A stretch of DNA of 64,000 nucleotides from contig NZ_JAUDRH010000003.1 in assembly GCF_030381805.1 (NCBI RefSeq), positions 248,001 through 312,000 on the forward strand, written 5' to 3'. The translations under genes and the position numbers were made by a program. The stretch's first letter is position 1; every line of letters starts with the position of its first letter. The notes beneath the pieces were generated by a model that worked only from the letters and a program-made list of their open reading frames with translations, was not told where the DNA came from and did no database searches. Shown in pieces: positions 54,533 through 63,127 of this stretch. The DNA comes from Chlorogloeopsis sp. ULAP01. GTDB lineage: Bacteria > Cyanobacteriota > Cyanobacteriia > Cyanobacteriales > Nostocaceae.

Positions 54533-55258
54533 TTAGCTGGCTTTGGGAGGAGCGATCGCCTGAGAGCGTAAAGTCTCAAAAATTACCATCATAAAATCCA
54601 GTAGTTCTGTCTCTGTAAGGTGATGACGCGATCGCTTGCCATACTTCTGCTGCAAATACTGCTTTCCTTCTTCTTTCGTCCAGCCTAATTCTGTCAAGTA
54701 TGTGTCAATTTTGACCATCATCATCTCACGCAGTTGAGCTATTGTTGAATGCTCAGAAATTTCTGTATGCTTTTGACTTGAGTTATGAATATGATTAATT
54801 TTTAGACTTACTTTTTCCCCTAAAGAATGCCAATTAAGCTCTTTGTGTCCGTCCCAATTAATATCTATAGCTCGGTAATTTTCTGGATCGTAAATTGTAC
54901 AAAATACTATAGTTCTCTCGCCAGGACTGACAGTGATAGTAATTGGTTTACGCAATTGTTCAAAAGTAAGGGAATCCAACGACAGTAACAAACTTTTAGA
55001 AAAGTAAGAATCACTTCCTGAGCGGATAATATAAGGTTTATCTGCCAAAATAGATAAATCTGTTTTTTCAGCTTCTCCAAATGAAGTTTCAACTTTTTTG
55101 TTAACTTCTATCCCTGTAATCACCCCAGTTAAAGCTTTATCATAAATTGGTATTTGTCTTTTATCTTCGGAGAGCATATACCAACAGTAATCGGATTCTC
55201 GATTGACAAAAATGTACTGACTTTTTGGAATTTGTCCAAACCCCAATTTAATTTCCAT
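54533..55258 (-). CDS. Unrecognised protein with OB-like N-terminus and a helical tail domain
   Basis: A 241-residue soluble protein. The first 130 residues are beta-rich, with PIYDKALTGVITGIEVNKKV and PITITVSPGERTIVFCTIYD, and could be an OB-type fold. A segment of about 60 residues at the end has ELGWTKEEGKQYLQQKYGKR and SRHHLTETELLDFMMVIFET. A similar LGW...YGKRSR...L helix-rich tail occurs at the ends of various cyanobacterial proteins, as far as I recall. Function is unknown. No partner is evident, and it lies just before the accessory block on its right. Codon use looks ordinary. Confidence 0.6.
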   Translation of the reverse strand: MEIKLGFGQIPKSQYIFVNRESDYCWYMLSEDKRQIPIYDKALTGVITGIEVNKKVETSFGEAEKTDLSILADKPYIIRSGSDSYFSKSLLLSLDSLTFEQLRKPITITVSPGERTIVFCTIYDPENYRAIDINWDGHKELNWHSLGEKVSLKINHIHNSSQKHTEISEHSTIAQLREMMMVKIDTYLTELGWTKEEGKQYLQQKYGKRSRHHLTETELLDFMMVIFETLRSQAIAPPKAS

Positions 55259-55641
55259 ATTCCCTATTTATGCTCCTATCTGTTTATTTTTTTGATACTC
55301 AGCTTTAAACCTCTTCATCAGCACGAGTCATCATATACTCATGATTCCCGTAATGATAACTACCCCATCACTTAGTAACAGAAATTTGAGTTGATAGAGG
55401 TTGAAAGCAAATATATTTATTTGGTACAATTGTACTATAAATTTCTTTAGGTTATAAAGTCTGAAATGTCAAATTTTATTCAGACTTGGCGATTGGAAAT
55501 CGCAGCGATACAAACAAAACCTACAAGGCAAAGGTTCAAAAGATTAATTTAACTTAGCCTACCTACGTGGGCTTTGCTTATGTAGTAACGAATTATATTC
55601 GCCCCTATCTTTTCAGGCTTCTGGGGTTTATTGTTATAAAA
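55259..55641. other. Intergenic region with a degenerate repeat
   Basis: About 380 bases. At 55556-55604 a sequence of the type CCTACCTACGTGGGCTTTGC, continuing TTATGTAG and CGAATTATATTCG, is a degenerate form of a palindromic cyanobacterial repeat. The rest is AT-rich with no gene. Confidence 0.5.
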
Positions 55642-56046
55642 TCAAAAAGTCCATTCGTGGTTTGGATCGTCCAATGCAGCCCGGACAGATGCTAGATTAG
55701 CAAGCTCTTTGAATGGGCTTGATTTCGCCATTTCTGTAATTGAATTTAAAGTAAGAGCGAGTTGCTCATTATTACCGGATGCGATCGCACTATCAACTAC
55801 AGCAAATAAAGCGCGAAAATTTTCTGCACGTTCATCAAAGGAGCGATCGAGGTACGCCATCAACAACTCTTGCTGGGCGTTAATTCTGGTGATTATTTCT
55901 TTCTCCCAAGCCTCTATTTCGCGTCGCTTTGTCTGTTCTTGTTCAGCTATCTTGAGGTAATCGGTGTAGGCTGAAACCATCTGTTGCAAGCATTCAGCAG
56001 GATTTATTTTTTCGACTACAAAAGTGGTTATTTTCTGTACAGACAC
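55642..56046 (-). CDS. Small helical partner of the glycine-zipper protein
   Basis: A 134-residue protein starting at a GTG. A strong ribosome-binding site GGAGGT lies 8 bases upstream, inside the last codons of the preceding gene, whose TAA ends 2 bases before the GTG. The two are therefore translationally coupled. The protein is mostly helical: YTDYLKIAEQEQTKRREIEA, then IITRINAQQELLMAYLDRSF and NSITEMAKSSPFKELANLAS. It has no signal peptide, cysteine or catalytic motif. The INAQQELLMAYLDRSFDERA segment looks conserved, but I cannot name the family. It is probably a chaperone, regulator or antidote of the larger membrane-like protein, which is inference. Confidence 0.68.
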   Translation of the reverse strand: MSVQKITTFVVEKINPAECLQQMVSAYTDYLKIAEQEQTKRREIEAWEKEIITRINAQQELLMAYLDRSFDERAENFRALFAVVDSAIASGNNEQLALTLNSITEMAKSSPFKELANLASVRAALDDPNHEWTF

Positions 56047-56048
56047 GC

Positions 56049-57020
56049 TTAATTACCTCCCAAGGAACGGTATTTAGCTTGGATAGTGGCAGTAGCAGCA
56101 TTCATCTGTCCTTCACCATCTAAAACAGGAGTTTTCATAATTTCTGCAAGTGCTTTCACCAGAAGTGCGACTTGTTGAAACTTGCTGGCATCAAGGTTTT
56201 TATCAAATGATGGCAATGATTCTAGTTCGTTGAGACCCAAAACAGCACAGTGATTGAGGGATTCGAGCAGATTTATTAACTCGTCAATCCGTCTTCTTAC
56301 TTGCTGCATAAAGTCTTTAGCAGCGTTCATCTTAGCAATTGCTGTATTAACTTCTGCTTCATACTCCCGTGCTTTTGTCAAAGCTTTCTCACCCTCACCA
56401 GCAAGTACAAAGCCACCAATAAGTAAAGCTGGGCCAACAGTTATACCACCTAATACGAGAGAACCAAGCGCCATACCACCCCCATTAGCAACTAATGCGC
56501 CACCACCCAACCATGCGAGAGTGGCATTCCACGCAGCTGCACCACTAAGCCCTGATATAGCTGCTCCAGTGCTAGCAACTCCCACAGAGGTAGCAAGACT
56601 CATTGCCCCACCATAACCTGCTGCTGCTGCTCCAATAGCCTTAACGCCTCCTTTGAAGAATTGTTCAGCTTGTAGTGCGGCAGTTTTATACTCCTTTATT
56701 TGTTGAACTGATATTCCATCCAAACCTTCTAAAAACTCTTTGTCACTTTGTTTAGTCTTACCTATGTTGCGCTCAATAAAGTCAACAAAACGTCCAATTG
56801 TATACATCATCACATCAAGCTGGAAGTGACCATACTCTTCTGCCAGGTTATTAGTGCCTTCCCAGTATTCTTTTAAGTCGCTGACTACATTCTCGTGTCG
56901 CTTTTGAGCGCGTTTCCCAATTTCCTTTGTCTCATTCATATCGGAAAATCCTACCGCTCCTGCTCCTGCACCAACAACGCCAGTAGCTAAGGCAATAGCT
57001 CCTAAAATTAGTGGAATCAT
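56049..57020 (-). CDS. Glycine-zipper membrane-hairpin protein, unknown function
   Basis: A 323-residue protein. It begins with a hydrophobic Gly/Ala segment (LGAIALATGVVGAGAGAVGF), then helical coils (KRAQKRHENVVSDLKEYWEG). A long Gly/Ala-rich hydrophobic block at about 125-215 carries repeated GxxxG-like motifs (AAISGLSGAAAWNATLAWLG, GALVANGGGMALGSLVLGGI, VGPALLIGGFVLAGEG). A second coiled section follows to the end (TKAREYEAEVNTAIAKMNAA). This order, coils around a hydrophobic hairpin, resembles membrane-remodelling or pore-forming helical proteins, but the resemblance is structural inference. It is the first gene of a tight two-gene unit. There is no signal peptide for export. Confidence 0.7.
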   Translation of the reverse strand: MIPLILGAIALATGVVGAGAGAVGFSDMNETKEIGKRAQKRHENVVSDLKEYWEGTNNLAEEYGHFQLDVMMYTIGRFVDFIERNIGKTKQSDKEFLEGLDGISVQQIKEYKTAALQAEQFFKGGVKAIGAAAAGYGGAMSLATSVGVASTGAAISGLSGAAAWNATLAWLGGGALVANGGGMALGSLVLGGITVGPALLIGGFVLAGEGEKALTKAREYEAEVNTAIAKMNAAKDFMQQVRRRIDELINLLESLNHCAVLGLNELESLPSFDKNLDASKFQQVALLVKALAEIMKTPVLDGEGQMNAATATIQAKYRSLGGN

Positions 57021-57239
57021 GAATACTCCTGATATTTATTTACTGCTTAAAAATTGTTAACTACAGATTTTCTCTGCTACTGCTGAGTAGTCTTATATAT
57101 AGAGTTCCCTGATGAACAAATTAGTAACCACTTTTTGCAGCTTATCTTTAAAAGTTCGATGAAGGTATCTCAAACATGCTCTAATGAGTTTTGCTGATAT
57201 TTGTTATTATCGTGATACTAAAGGCATGAAAAGAACACC
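57021..57239. other. Divergent intergenic region
   Basis: About 220 bases between the two-gene cassette and the small gene upstream of the HNH gene. It must contain both promoters. No repeat or RNA is evident. Confidence 0.4.
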
Positions 57240-57560
57240 ATGATTGCTCAAGAAATGGTTCAACCTTCATTCTTCATGCGCTCTGGAGTCAGGATGAGCC
57301 AGTTTGGAGATTTCTATATCTTCAAATTTACAGATGAATTGCAGTCTCGGTTTGAAGAGCTTCTGGGAAAGAACAAGCAAGATTTACTCACCAAAGAAGA
57401 GCGGGCTGAACTGGATGGAATCTCTGAATTATCGCGAATTTTTACTTTCATCAATGCCCAACTTGCAGCCCAAGCTAAATGGTGTCCAACTCAACTCGAA
57501 AACTTGTACGACAACGAGCCAGATTCCTCTGCGAGTATTGCCACTCCCCAGAATACCTAA
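57240..57560 (+). CDS. Small protein overlapping an HNH gene
   Basis: A 106-residue protein starting at ATG 57240. The core is QFGDFYIFKFTDELQSRFEE, LLGKNKQDLLTKEERAELDG and FTFINAQLAAQAKWCP, a helical sequence of a type found just upstream of HNH genes in cyanobacteria. Its last 82 bases overlap the start of the HNH gene in a different frame, so the two are probably translationally coupled. The final 20 residues (NLYDNEPDSSASIATPQNT region) come from the overlap and are low in information. It may control or assist the nuclease; the function is unknown. Confidence 0.65.
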   Translation: MIAQEMVQPSFFMRSGVRMSQFGDFYIFKFTDELQSRFEELLGKNKQDLLTKEERAELDGISELSRIFTFINAQLAAQAKWCPTQLENLYDNEPDSSASIATPQNT

Positions 57561-57907
57561 GTCACATCCAGCCTCAGTCTTTAGGCGGTTCTGATGATGT
57601 TGAAAATTTAGCTCTGGCTTGTCATCGCTGCAACGAGCGTCGCTACAACTTTACAAAGGGAACAGACCCTCAAACTCAGGAAATAGTACCTTTATTTAAT
57701 CCCCGTCAGCAGCTGTGGTCTAAGCATTTTATCTGGACAGTAGATAGTTTGAAGATTTGTGCAGTTACTTCCATAGGTCGTGCTACGTGCGATCGCCTAG
57801 ACATGAATGATGAAAGGCATGACGAGGGAGCAATTCAATATGCTCGTAGGTTTTGGGTAGAAGCTGGTTGGCATCCACCCGTAGACGATCCTCGTCAATC
57901 AGCATGA
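57479..57907 (+). CDS. HNH-endonuclease-like protein with shortened active-site region
   Basis: A 142-residue protein. RKLVRQRARFLCEYCHSPEY carries the first Cys pair (C18, C21). LGGSDDVENLALACHRCNER has N43 and the second pair (C48, C51), as in zinc-containing HNH enzymes. The usual stretch between C21 and the catalytic histidine is short here: only seven residues lead to H29 in SHIQPQSLGG, and the aspartate that normally precedes this histidine is replaced by Ser. The C-terminal GRATCDRLDMNDERHDEGAI and FWVEAGWHPPVDDPRQ are typical of the cyanobacterial form. It may be inactive or altered. It overlaps the gene before it. Confidence 0.78.
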   Translation: MVSNSTRKLVRQRARFLCEYCHSPEYLSHIQPQSLGGSDDVENLALACHRCNERRYNFTKGTDPQTQEIVPLFNPRQQLWSKHFIWTVDSLKICAVTSIGRATCDRLDMNDERHDEGAIQYARRFWVEAGWHPPVDDPRQSA

Positions 57908-57932
57908 AATAAATTGAGGAGCGATCGCACAC

Positions 57933-57960
57933 AAAAAAGGGCAGGCAAAAACCCACCCTT
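57933..57960 (-). terminator. Terminator candidate of the ndhD transcript
   Basis: On the minus strand, AAGGGTGGG and GCCTGCCCTT form a short stem with mismatches, followed by a run of T (A's at 57933-57938 on the plus strand). It lies about 50 bases past the ndhD stop. Confidence 0.65.
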
Positions 57961-58012
57961 GTAAAATATTAAGAAAAGTAAAAGTCATCTATTTATCTTT
58001 TGTCTTTTACTT

Positions 58013-59593
58013 TTACCTTGTGCCTTCACCAATAGCAGGCGCACTTAGCGATACCGCAGGCACTTTTTGTTGAGCTAATGACGGTACAGAATTTCGCAAT
58101 CTTTCAGTTAGCTGTACTGTAGAAGCATCGTATACCTGAGTCAAAATCTTGGGATATAAACCAATCCCAATAATTGGCACTAACAAGCAGGCAATGATGA
58201 AGATTTCACGGGGTTCGGCATCGATGAGTTTCTGGTGAGAAACTAATTCTTTGTTCTCTTCGCCGTAGAAAATTTCCCGCAGCATTGACAGCAGGTAAAC
58301 CGGAGTTAAAATTACCCCAACTGCCATCAAGAACACGACAATAACTTTGAAAGTCGGGTTATAGGCATCGCTAGTAGCAAAGCCTACGAATACCATTAAC
58401 TCTGCCACGAAACCACTCATTCCCGGTAATGCCAAAGACGCTAAGGAACAAGTCGTCCACATAGCAAAAATCTTGCCCATCTTCTTGCCGACACCACCCA
58501 TCTCGTCCAACATTAGGGTGTGGGTGCGATCATAAGTTGCTCCTACCAAAAAGAATAAACTTGCCCCAATCAACCCGTGGGATACCATTTGCAGCATTGC
58601 CCCATTCAGGCCCAAATCGGTAAAGGAAGCAATACCAATTGTTACAAAGCCCATATGGGAAATGGAAGAGTAAGCAATTTTCCGCTTCAGGTTGCGCTGG
58701 GCAAAGGATGTGAGGGCTGCGTAGATAATGTTAACTACCCCCAATATCACCAACACAGGAGCAAAATAAGCGTGGGCATCGGGAAGCATCTGAGCATTCA
58801 TCCGAATTAAGGCGTAACCACCCATTTTCAGGAGAATACCAGCCAGTAACATATGTACCGGGGCTGTGGCTTCACCATGGGCATCTGGTAGCCAGGTATG
58901 AAGTGGGAAGATCGGCAACTTGACAGCATAGGCAATCAAAAAGGCACCATACAGCCAAAGTTGAAGGTTTAAGGCGTAATTTTTTGCAGCGAGCGATCGC
59001 ATATCAAATGTGACCGTATCACCATAAAATGCCATCGCCAAGCCAGCTACCAAAATAAACAAGGAACCGCCGGCAGTGTACAAAATAAACTTAGTCGCTG
59101 CGTATTGCCGTTTTTTTCCTCCCCAAATAGCTAATAGCAAGTAAACCGGAATCAATTCCAGTTCCCACACCAGGAAAAACAACAGCATATCCTGGACGGC
59201 GAATACAGCAATTTGTCCGCCATACATCGCCAAAAGCAAAAAGTAAAATAACTTGGGCTTTAGTGTCACAGGCCAAGCCGCCAAAGCCGCCAATGTGGTA
59301 ATGAATCCAGTCAAAATAATTAGGGGCATTGACAAGCCATCTGCCCCTACTGACCAATTCAAATCCAGCTGGGGAACCCAGGCATAACTCTCAAATAACT
59401 GCAAATTAGGATTAGAGAAGTCATACCCAAAATAAAAAGCAGTAACAATCAAGGCAAAATCGATCAACCCAACGATCAAGGCATACCAGCGAACTGTTTT
59501 GCCGTCTTTATCTGGGATGATGGGAATCAGCAGCGATGCTACTACGGGTAACAGAATAATCGTGGTCAGCCAAGGAAAATTAGCTGTATTCAT
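58013..59593 (-). CDS. ndhD: NAD(P)H-quinone oxidoreductase subunit 4 (NdhD)
   Basis: A 526-residue proton-pumping antiporter-like subunit of the cyanobacterial NDH-1 complex in the thylakoid membrane. It has about 14 hydrophobic helices. Conserved features are WSVGADGLSMPLIILTGFIT, the LVWELELIPVYLLLAIWGGK segment with its pumping glutamate, LPIFPLHTWLPDAHGEATAP with the key Lys/His/Asp, and KIAYSSISHMGFVTIGIASF. The sequence resembles NdhD1, the form used in respiration and cyclic electron flow, rather than the CO2-uptake NdhD3/D4 forms. The upstream gene is ndhF, 214 bases away, with a stem-loop between. The start is ATG 59593. Confidence 0.94.
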   Translation of the reverse strand: MNTANFPWLTTIILLPVVASLLIPIIPDKDGKTVRWYALIVGLIDFALIVTAFYFGYDFSNPNLQLFESYAWVPQLDLNWSVGADGLSMPLIILTGFITTLAALAAWPVTLKPKLFYFLLLAMYGGQIAVFAVQDMLLFFLVWELELIPVYLLLAIWGGKKRQYAATKFILYTAGGSLFILVAGLAMAFYGDTVTFDMRSLAAKNYALNLQLWLYGAFLIAYAVKLPIFPLHTWLPDAHGEATAPVHMLLAGILLKMGGYALIRMNAQMLPDAHAYFAPVLVILGVVNIIYAALTSFAQRNLKRKIAYSSISHMGFVTIGIASFTDLGLNGAMLQMVSHGLIGASLFFLVGATYDRTHTLMLDEMGGVGKKMGKIFAMWTTCSLASLALPGMSGFVAELMVFVGFATSDAYNPTFKVIVVFLMAVGVILTPVYLLSMLREIFYGEENKELVSHQKLIDAEPREIFIIACLLVPIIGIGLYPKILTQVYDASTVQLTERLRNSVPSLAQQKVPAVSLSAPAIGEGTR

Positions 59594-59689
59594 CGAAGTT
59601 GTTCGTAATGTAAGGGCTTAGGCTACTAGCTATTAACTAGCAGTTTTTTCGCAATCAGGCCTTCATTTGTTAGGTTGATTTAACAAAAA

Positions 59690-59725
59690 TCAAAAAAGAT
59701 AAAGACAGGTAAATACATTTACCTG
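59690..59725 (-). terminator. Stem-loop between ndhF and ndhD
   Basis: CAGGTAAAT (59706-59714) pairs with ATTTACCTG (59717-59725), a perfect 9-bp stem with a 2-base loop. On the minus strand a T-rich tract follows (complement of 59692-59705). It may terminate or process ndhF mRNA before ndhD. Confidence 0.55.
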
Positions 59726-59807
59726 CCCTCATCCTCATGGCACAAACTTATTGAGCAATAAATAACTCATGAGATAGCAACAGTGATTACTTACACCTTT
59801 GGTTAAT

Positions 59808-61901
59808 TTAAGTTACACCAAAGACAATCACCAAGCCCAAGACTGCCGCAAACACAATTAAAGCGTAGAATTGAGCGCGACCGTTTTCAAAGTATTTTAA
59901 GCCTTCGCCGCTAACAAGAGTGAAAAAGCCTGTAAGGTTGACGGCACCATCGACAACGCGGTAGTCAACTTCCATTACTTGTCTAGCTAAACGACGAGAG
60001 CCAAGAACAAATACGCGGTGGTAAATGTCATCGAAATACCACTTATTGAGAGATAACTCATAAAGTGGTTTGATTTGGGCCGCGATCGCCACTGGGTTAA
60101 TCTTACCCCACAAATACATTAAAGAAGCGACGGTAATTCCAATTAGGGAAATTCCCACTGAACCACCCGCCATAATGTAAAACTCATGCAGGTCAACTTC
60201 TGCGGCTTTTGCCACCACTTCTTCAAGGGTTTCGTTAGGGGAATAAATAAACTCCTCAAAGTAGTTAGCAAAGGGTGTCCCCACCAAACCAATCAAGACT
60301 GAAGGAATTGCCAGCACCACCAATGGCAGGGTCATCGTCCAAGGTGACTCGTGTGGGTATTCACTATGACCGTGTCCGTGGTCGTCGTGATGGTGTTCTT
60401 CGTGGGCTTCTAGTTCTCCTTTGGTCATCGCACCGGGGCCAAAAGCAGGAGTTCTTTCAAAACCCGTAACAATCGCCATGCCGACAGGAGACTTGAGTTT
60501 ATCCCACAACTGGCTTTTATTGCCCCGGAATTGACCTTCAAAAGTGGTGAAATACATCCGGAACATATAGAAGGCAGTAATCCCGGCTGTGAGCCAGCCA
60601 ACACCCCATAGCAGTGGGTTAGAGGCAAAGGCGGCGCTGAGAATTTCATCTTTTGACCAGAACCCAGCAAAAGGCGGGATACCAGAAATTGCCACGCAAC
60701 CGATGAAGAAAGTTAGTGCCGTAATTGGCATAAACTTGCGCAGTCCACCCATCAACCGCATATCCTGTGCCAAGTCAGGGTCATGACCGACGACTGCTTC
60801 CATGCCGTGAATCACTGAACCTGAACCCAAAAATAGCATCGCCTTAAAGTAGGCGTGGGTCATGAGGTGGAAAAGACCAGCCGAGTAAGCCCCTACTCCC
60901 ATTGCCATCACCATGTAACCAAGTTGGGAAATGGTGGAGTAAGCTAAACCCTTTTTGATGTCATTTTGAGTAATGGCAATTGTTGCCCCCAAAAAAGCTG
61001 TAAACGCTCCGGTGTAGGCAATTGTATTCATTGCCGCCGGGACGTGTTCAAACACCGGGTACATCCGGGCAATCAGGAAGACGCCTGCTGCCACCATCGT
61101 TGCCGCGTGAATCAAGGCTGAGATAGGTGTAGGGCCTTCCATAGCATCTGGTAGCCAGACGTGGAGGGGAAATTGGGCTGATTTAGCTACTGGCCCCAAG
61201 AAGACTAAAATTGCAAGCAAAGCTGCCAGCAGATTGCTGATAGCACCTGTATGCACGAGTTGGGCAAGGCGATCGCCCATGATCTGAAAATCAAAACTTC
61301 CTGTTGCCCAGAATAACCCCAGAATCCCCAAAAGCAGACCAAAGTCGCCAACGCGGTTGGTAACAAACGCTTTTTGGGCTGCATCTGCTGCCGATTTGCG
61401 ATCATACCAGAAACCAACTAGTAGATAAGAACACATACCTACCAGTTCCCAGAAGATGTAAATCTGCACCAAGTTGGGACTTACCACCAGACCCAACATT
61501 GAAGAGCCAAACAAGCTGAGATAGGCATAGAACCTGACATAGCCAGGGTCGTGCGCCATGTAGCCGTCAGTGTAAACCATGACTAAGAAAGCTACTGTCG
61601 TCACAATCACCAGCATCAAGGCTGTCAGGTGGTCAATAGTGTAGCCCATGCTCAGGTGAAAATTGCCCGCGGCCGCCCATTCTAGGGTGCGAAGATAAGG
61701 GGCGTGTCCATGCAGTTGACTCCATAATATGGCGAACGACAGCCCCATCGCCGCTCCCATGAGGGAGATAATCAACACGGCGTTAAGCTGTCGTAAACGG
61801 TTCGTCACCTGATTGAGAGAGATTAATCCCAGCCCAACCAACATTGCCCCTAAAAGAGGTAATACCGGAATCAGCCAGGCATATTGATAGATTACTTCCA
61901 T
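59808..61901 (-). CDS. ndhF: NAD(P)H-quinone oxidoreductase subunit 5 (NdhF)
   Basis: A 697-residue NDH-1 subunit from the ATG at 61901; a GTG three bases upstream is in frame. It carries many transmembrane helices, and its C-terminal part should include the long lateral helix that braces the membrane arm. Landmarks are YTIDHLTALMLVIVTTVAFL, YIFWELVGMCSYLLVGFWYD (pumping Glu), FPLHVWLPDAMEGPTPISAL and KKGLAYSTISQLGYMVMAMG. A His-rich loop (EAHEEHHHDDHGHGHSEYPH, near residues 490-515) lies before the last helices and is common in NdhF1. It pairs with NdhD in the NDH-1L/MS complexes. The gene precedes ndhD in the same direction. Confidence 0.95.
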   Translation of the reverse strand: MEVIYQYAWLIPVLPLLGAMLVGLGLISLNQVTNRLRQLNAVLIISLMGAAMGLSFAILWSQLHGHAPYLRTLEWAAAGNFHLSMGYTIDHLTALMLVIVTTVAFLVMVYTDGYMAHDPGYVRFYAYLSLFGSSMLGLVVSPNLVQIYIFWELVGMCSYLLVGFWYDRKSAADAAQKAFVTNRVGDFGLLLGILGLFWATGSFDFQIMGDRLAQLVHTGAISNLLAALLAILVFLGPVAKSAQFPLHVWLPDAMEGPTPISALIHAATMVAAGVFLIARMYPVFEHVPAAMNTIAYTGAFTAFLGATIAITQNDIKKGLAYSTISQLGYMVMAMGVGAYSAGLFHLMTHAYFKAMLFLGSGSVIHGMEAVVGHDPDLAQDMRLMGGLRKFMPITALTFFIGCVAISGIPPFAGFWSKDEILSAAFASNPLLWGVGWLTAGITAFYMFRMYFTTFEGQFRGNKSQLWDKLKSPVGMAIVTGFERTPAFGPGAMTKGELEAHEEHHHDDHGHGHSEYPHESPWTMTLPLVVLAIPSVLIGLVGTPFANYFEEFIYSPNETLEEVVAKAAEVDLHEFYIMAGGSVGISLIGITVASLMYLWGKINPVAIAAQIKPLYELSLNKWYFDDIYHRVFVLGSRRLARQVMEVDYRVVDGAVNLTGFFTLVSGEGLKYFENGRAQFYALIVFAAVLGLVIVFGVT

Positions 61902-62181
61902 CACTGACGCCTACTTTTAGAATTCTTCATGAAAAAGGATGAAGGCCAAAGGATTTAAGGATGAAAGAATGTGCAAATTTCGCACGGTTTTTGAGACTGC
62001 CTGCTTTTGGCACTTTAACACCCCTTGTTGTGGGCGAAATGTTTTGTGTGAGTAAAGTACAAGCTTCTACAGGAACCAGGATTTAGACATTGTTTCATAC
62101 TTTAACCTTCATACTTCAGCCTTGCGTTGATCAACTTGTCGGATCTGTTAATAATTGTGACACACACCCTTCACGATAAAA
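61902..62181. other. Intergenic region upstream of ndhF
   Basis: About 280 bases holding the ndhF promoter. Imperfect direct repeats AAAAGGATGAAGG and TTAAGGATGAAAG occur near 61932 and 61955. No gene was seen. Confidence 0.45.
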
Positions 62182-62211
62182 TACCCCACCCGATACTGAT
62201 TGGGTGAGGTA
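62175..62211 (-). terminator. Terminator candidate of the thioredoxin gene
   Basis: TACCCCACCC (62182-62191) and GGGTGAGGTA (62202-62211) are complementary except at one position. Read on the minus strand the stem is followed by TATTTTATCG. It is about 115 bases beyond the thioredoxin stop. Confidence 0.55.
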
Positions 62212-62324
62212 ATTAAACATGGTTTTATATTTTTGGCATTTTTTGGCAGTCATGAGTCAAAAGTTGAGAGCATAAATTTTTTTTACTGTTAACCATTGAC
62301 TCTTGACAAATAACTATTTTTATG

Positions 62325-62705
62325 CTAAACAATCCCCAATTCTGCTGTTTGAGTGCTTTTGTGAACTTTAGGATGCTTGCCGTAGCTAAGTTTTATTTCT
62401 TCTAAAGCCTGAAGTAAATCTTCACGCCCTCGAAAACCTTCCAGACGTTGCCTAACAATACCATTTTCAATCAACAACAAGGTTGGTAAGGATTTTAGTC
62501 GATATGTAGTGGACAACTTGAAATTGTCATCAGCGTTAATACCGACTAATTTAATTTGCTCGCCGCATTGGGCTTTAAATTGTAATAACAAGGGGTGAAT
62601 GATGCGACACAAGCCACACCAAGGAGCTTCAAAATTTACCAAAACAGGAATCGGAGATTCTAAAACTTCTTGAGTAAACGTCCGCTCACTAACCGACAAC
62701 ACCAT
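62325..62705 (-). CDS. Thioredoxin family protein with WCGLC active site
   Basis: A 126-residue thioredoxin fold. The active site is FEAPWCGLCRIIHPLLLQFK with C30 and C33; the residue before the second Cys is Leu instead of the usual Pro. The cis-proline loop LKSLPTLLLIENGIV is intact, and the fold ends near FRGREDLLQALEEI. A tail of about 20 residues (SYGKHPKVHKSTQTAELGIV) extends beyond the usual length. The Leu change should shift the redox potential or partner choice. There is no signal peptide, so it acts in the cytoplasm. It is probably a redox carrier or regulator, and the target is unknown. Confidence 0.87.
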   Translation of the reverse strand: MVLSVSERTFTQEVLESPIPVLVNFEAPWCGLCRIIHPLLLQFKAQCGEQIKLVGINADDNFKLSTTYRLKSLPTLLLIENGIVRQRLEGFRGREDLLQALEEIKLSYGKHPKVHKSTQTAELGIV

Positions 62706-63127
62706 GATGCCTCTAAAATTATAGGGTTTTCATATCCAAATAGCGATTAACAGTAATAGGGTAAGCTACTAACTGTCAATAAACGCTTTCAGGGCATAAT
62801 TACAGATGTACAAAAATTTCAGCCTTGATTTTATTTTGCTCATAATTGATGCTGACGCAAAAGCTAGTGCATCAACCGTAATAGAATTTTAAGGTTTTTA
62901 ACTCCTGTTTGCTGGTCTAGAGAGGGAAAATTGAGCGTTCCGTTCCTCTTACTGAGAATGTTGACAGTTGACAAGCAGCCATCAATATTAAAGTCTAAAA
63001 TTTACTAGTTCTACCTTCCCTGACAGCTACTTCAATTTATCCTACATTGAATTGGTAGTAACTGGTGAGTCAAAATGCTCATCTGGTTTCTATCCTAATG
63101 CTGCTGTCAGTTTTGTTTCAACCTGGA
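62706..63127. other. Intergenic region, no gene recognised
   Basis: About 420 bases upstream of the thioredoxin gene and downstream of the NnrU-like gene. AT-rich, containing TTGACAGTTGACAAGCAGCC near 62959. No RNA gene or repeat identified. Confidence 0.5.

Noticed and set aside
57304..57594. Third open frame in the small gene/HNH overlap
   Set aside because: It is a shifted frame over the same region, without motifs; the two overlapping genes account for the coding signal.
58577..58810. Plus-strand frames inside ndhD and ndhF
   Set aside because: They are antisense shadows in highly conserved membrane protein genes and show no independent features.
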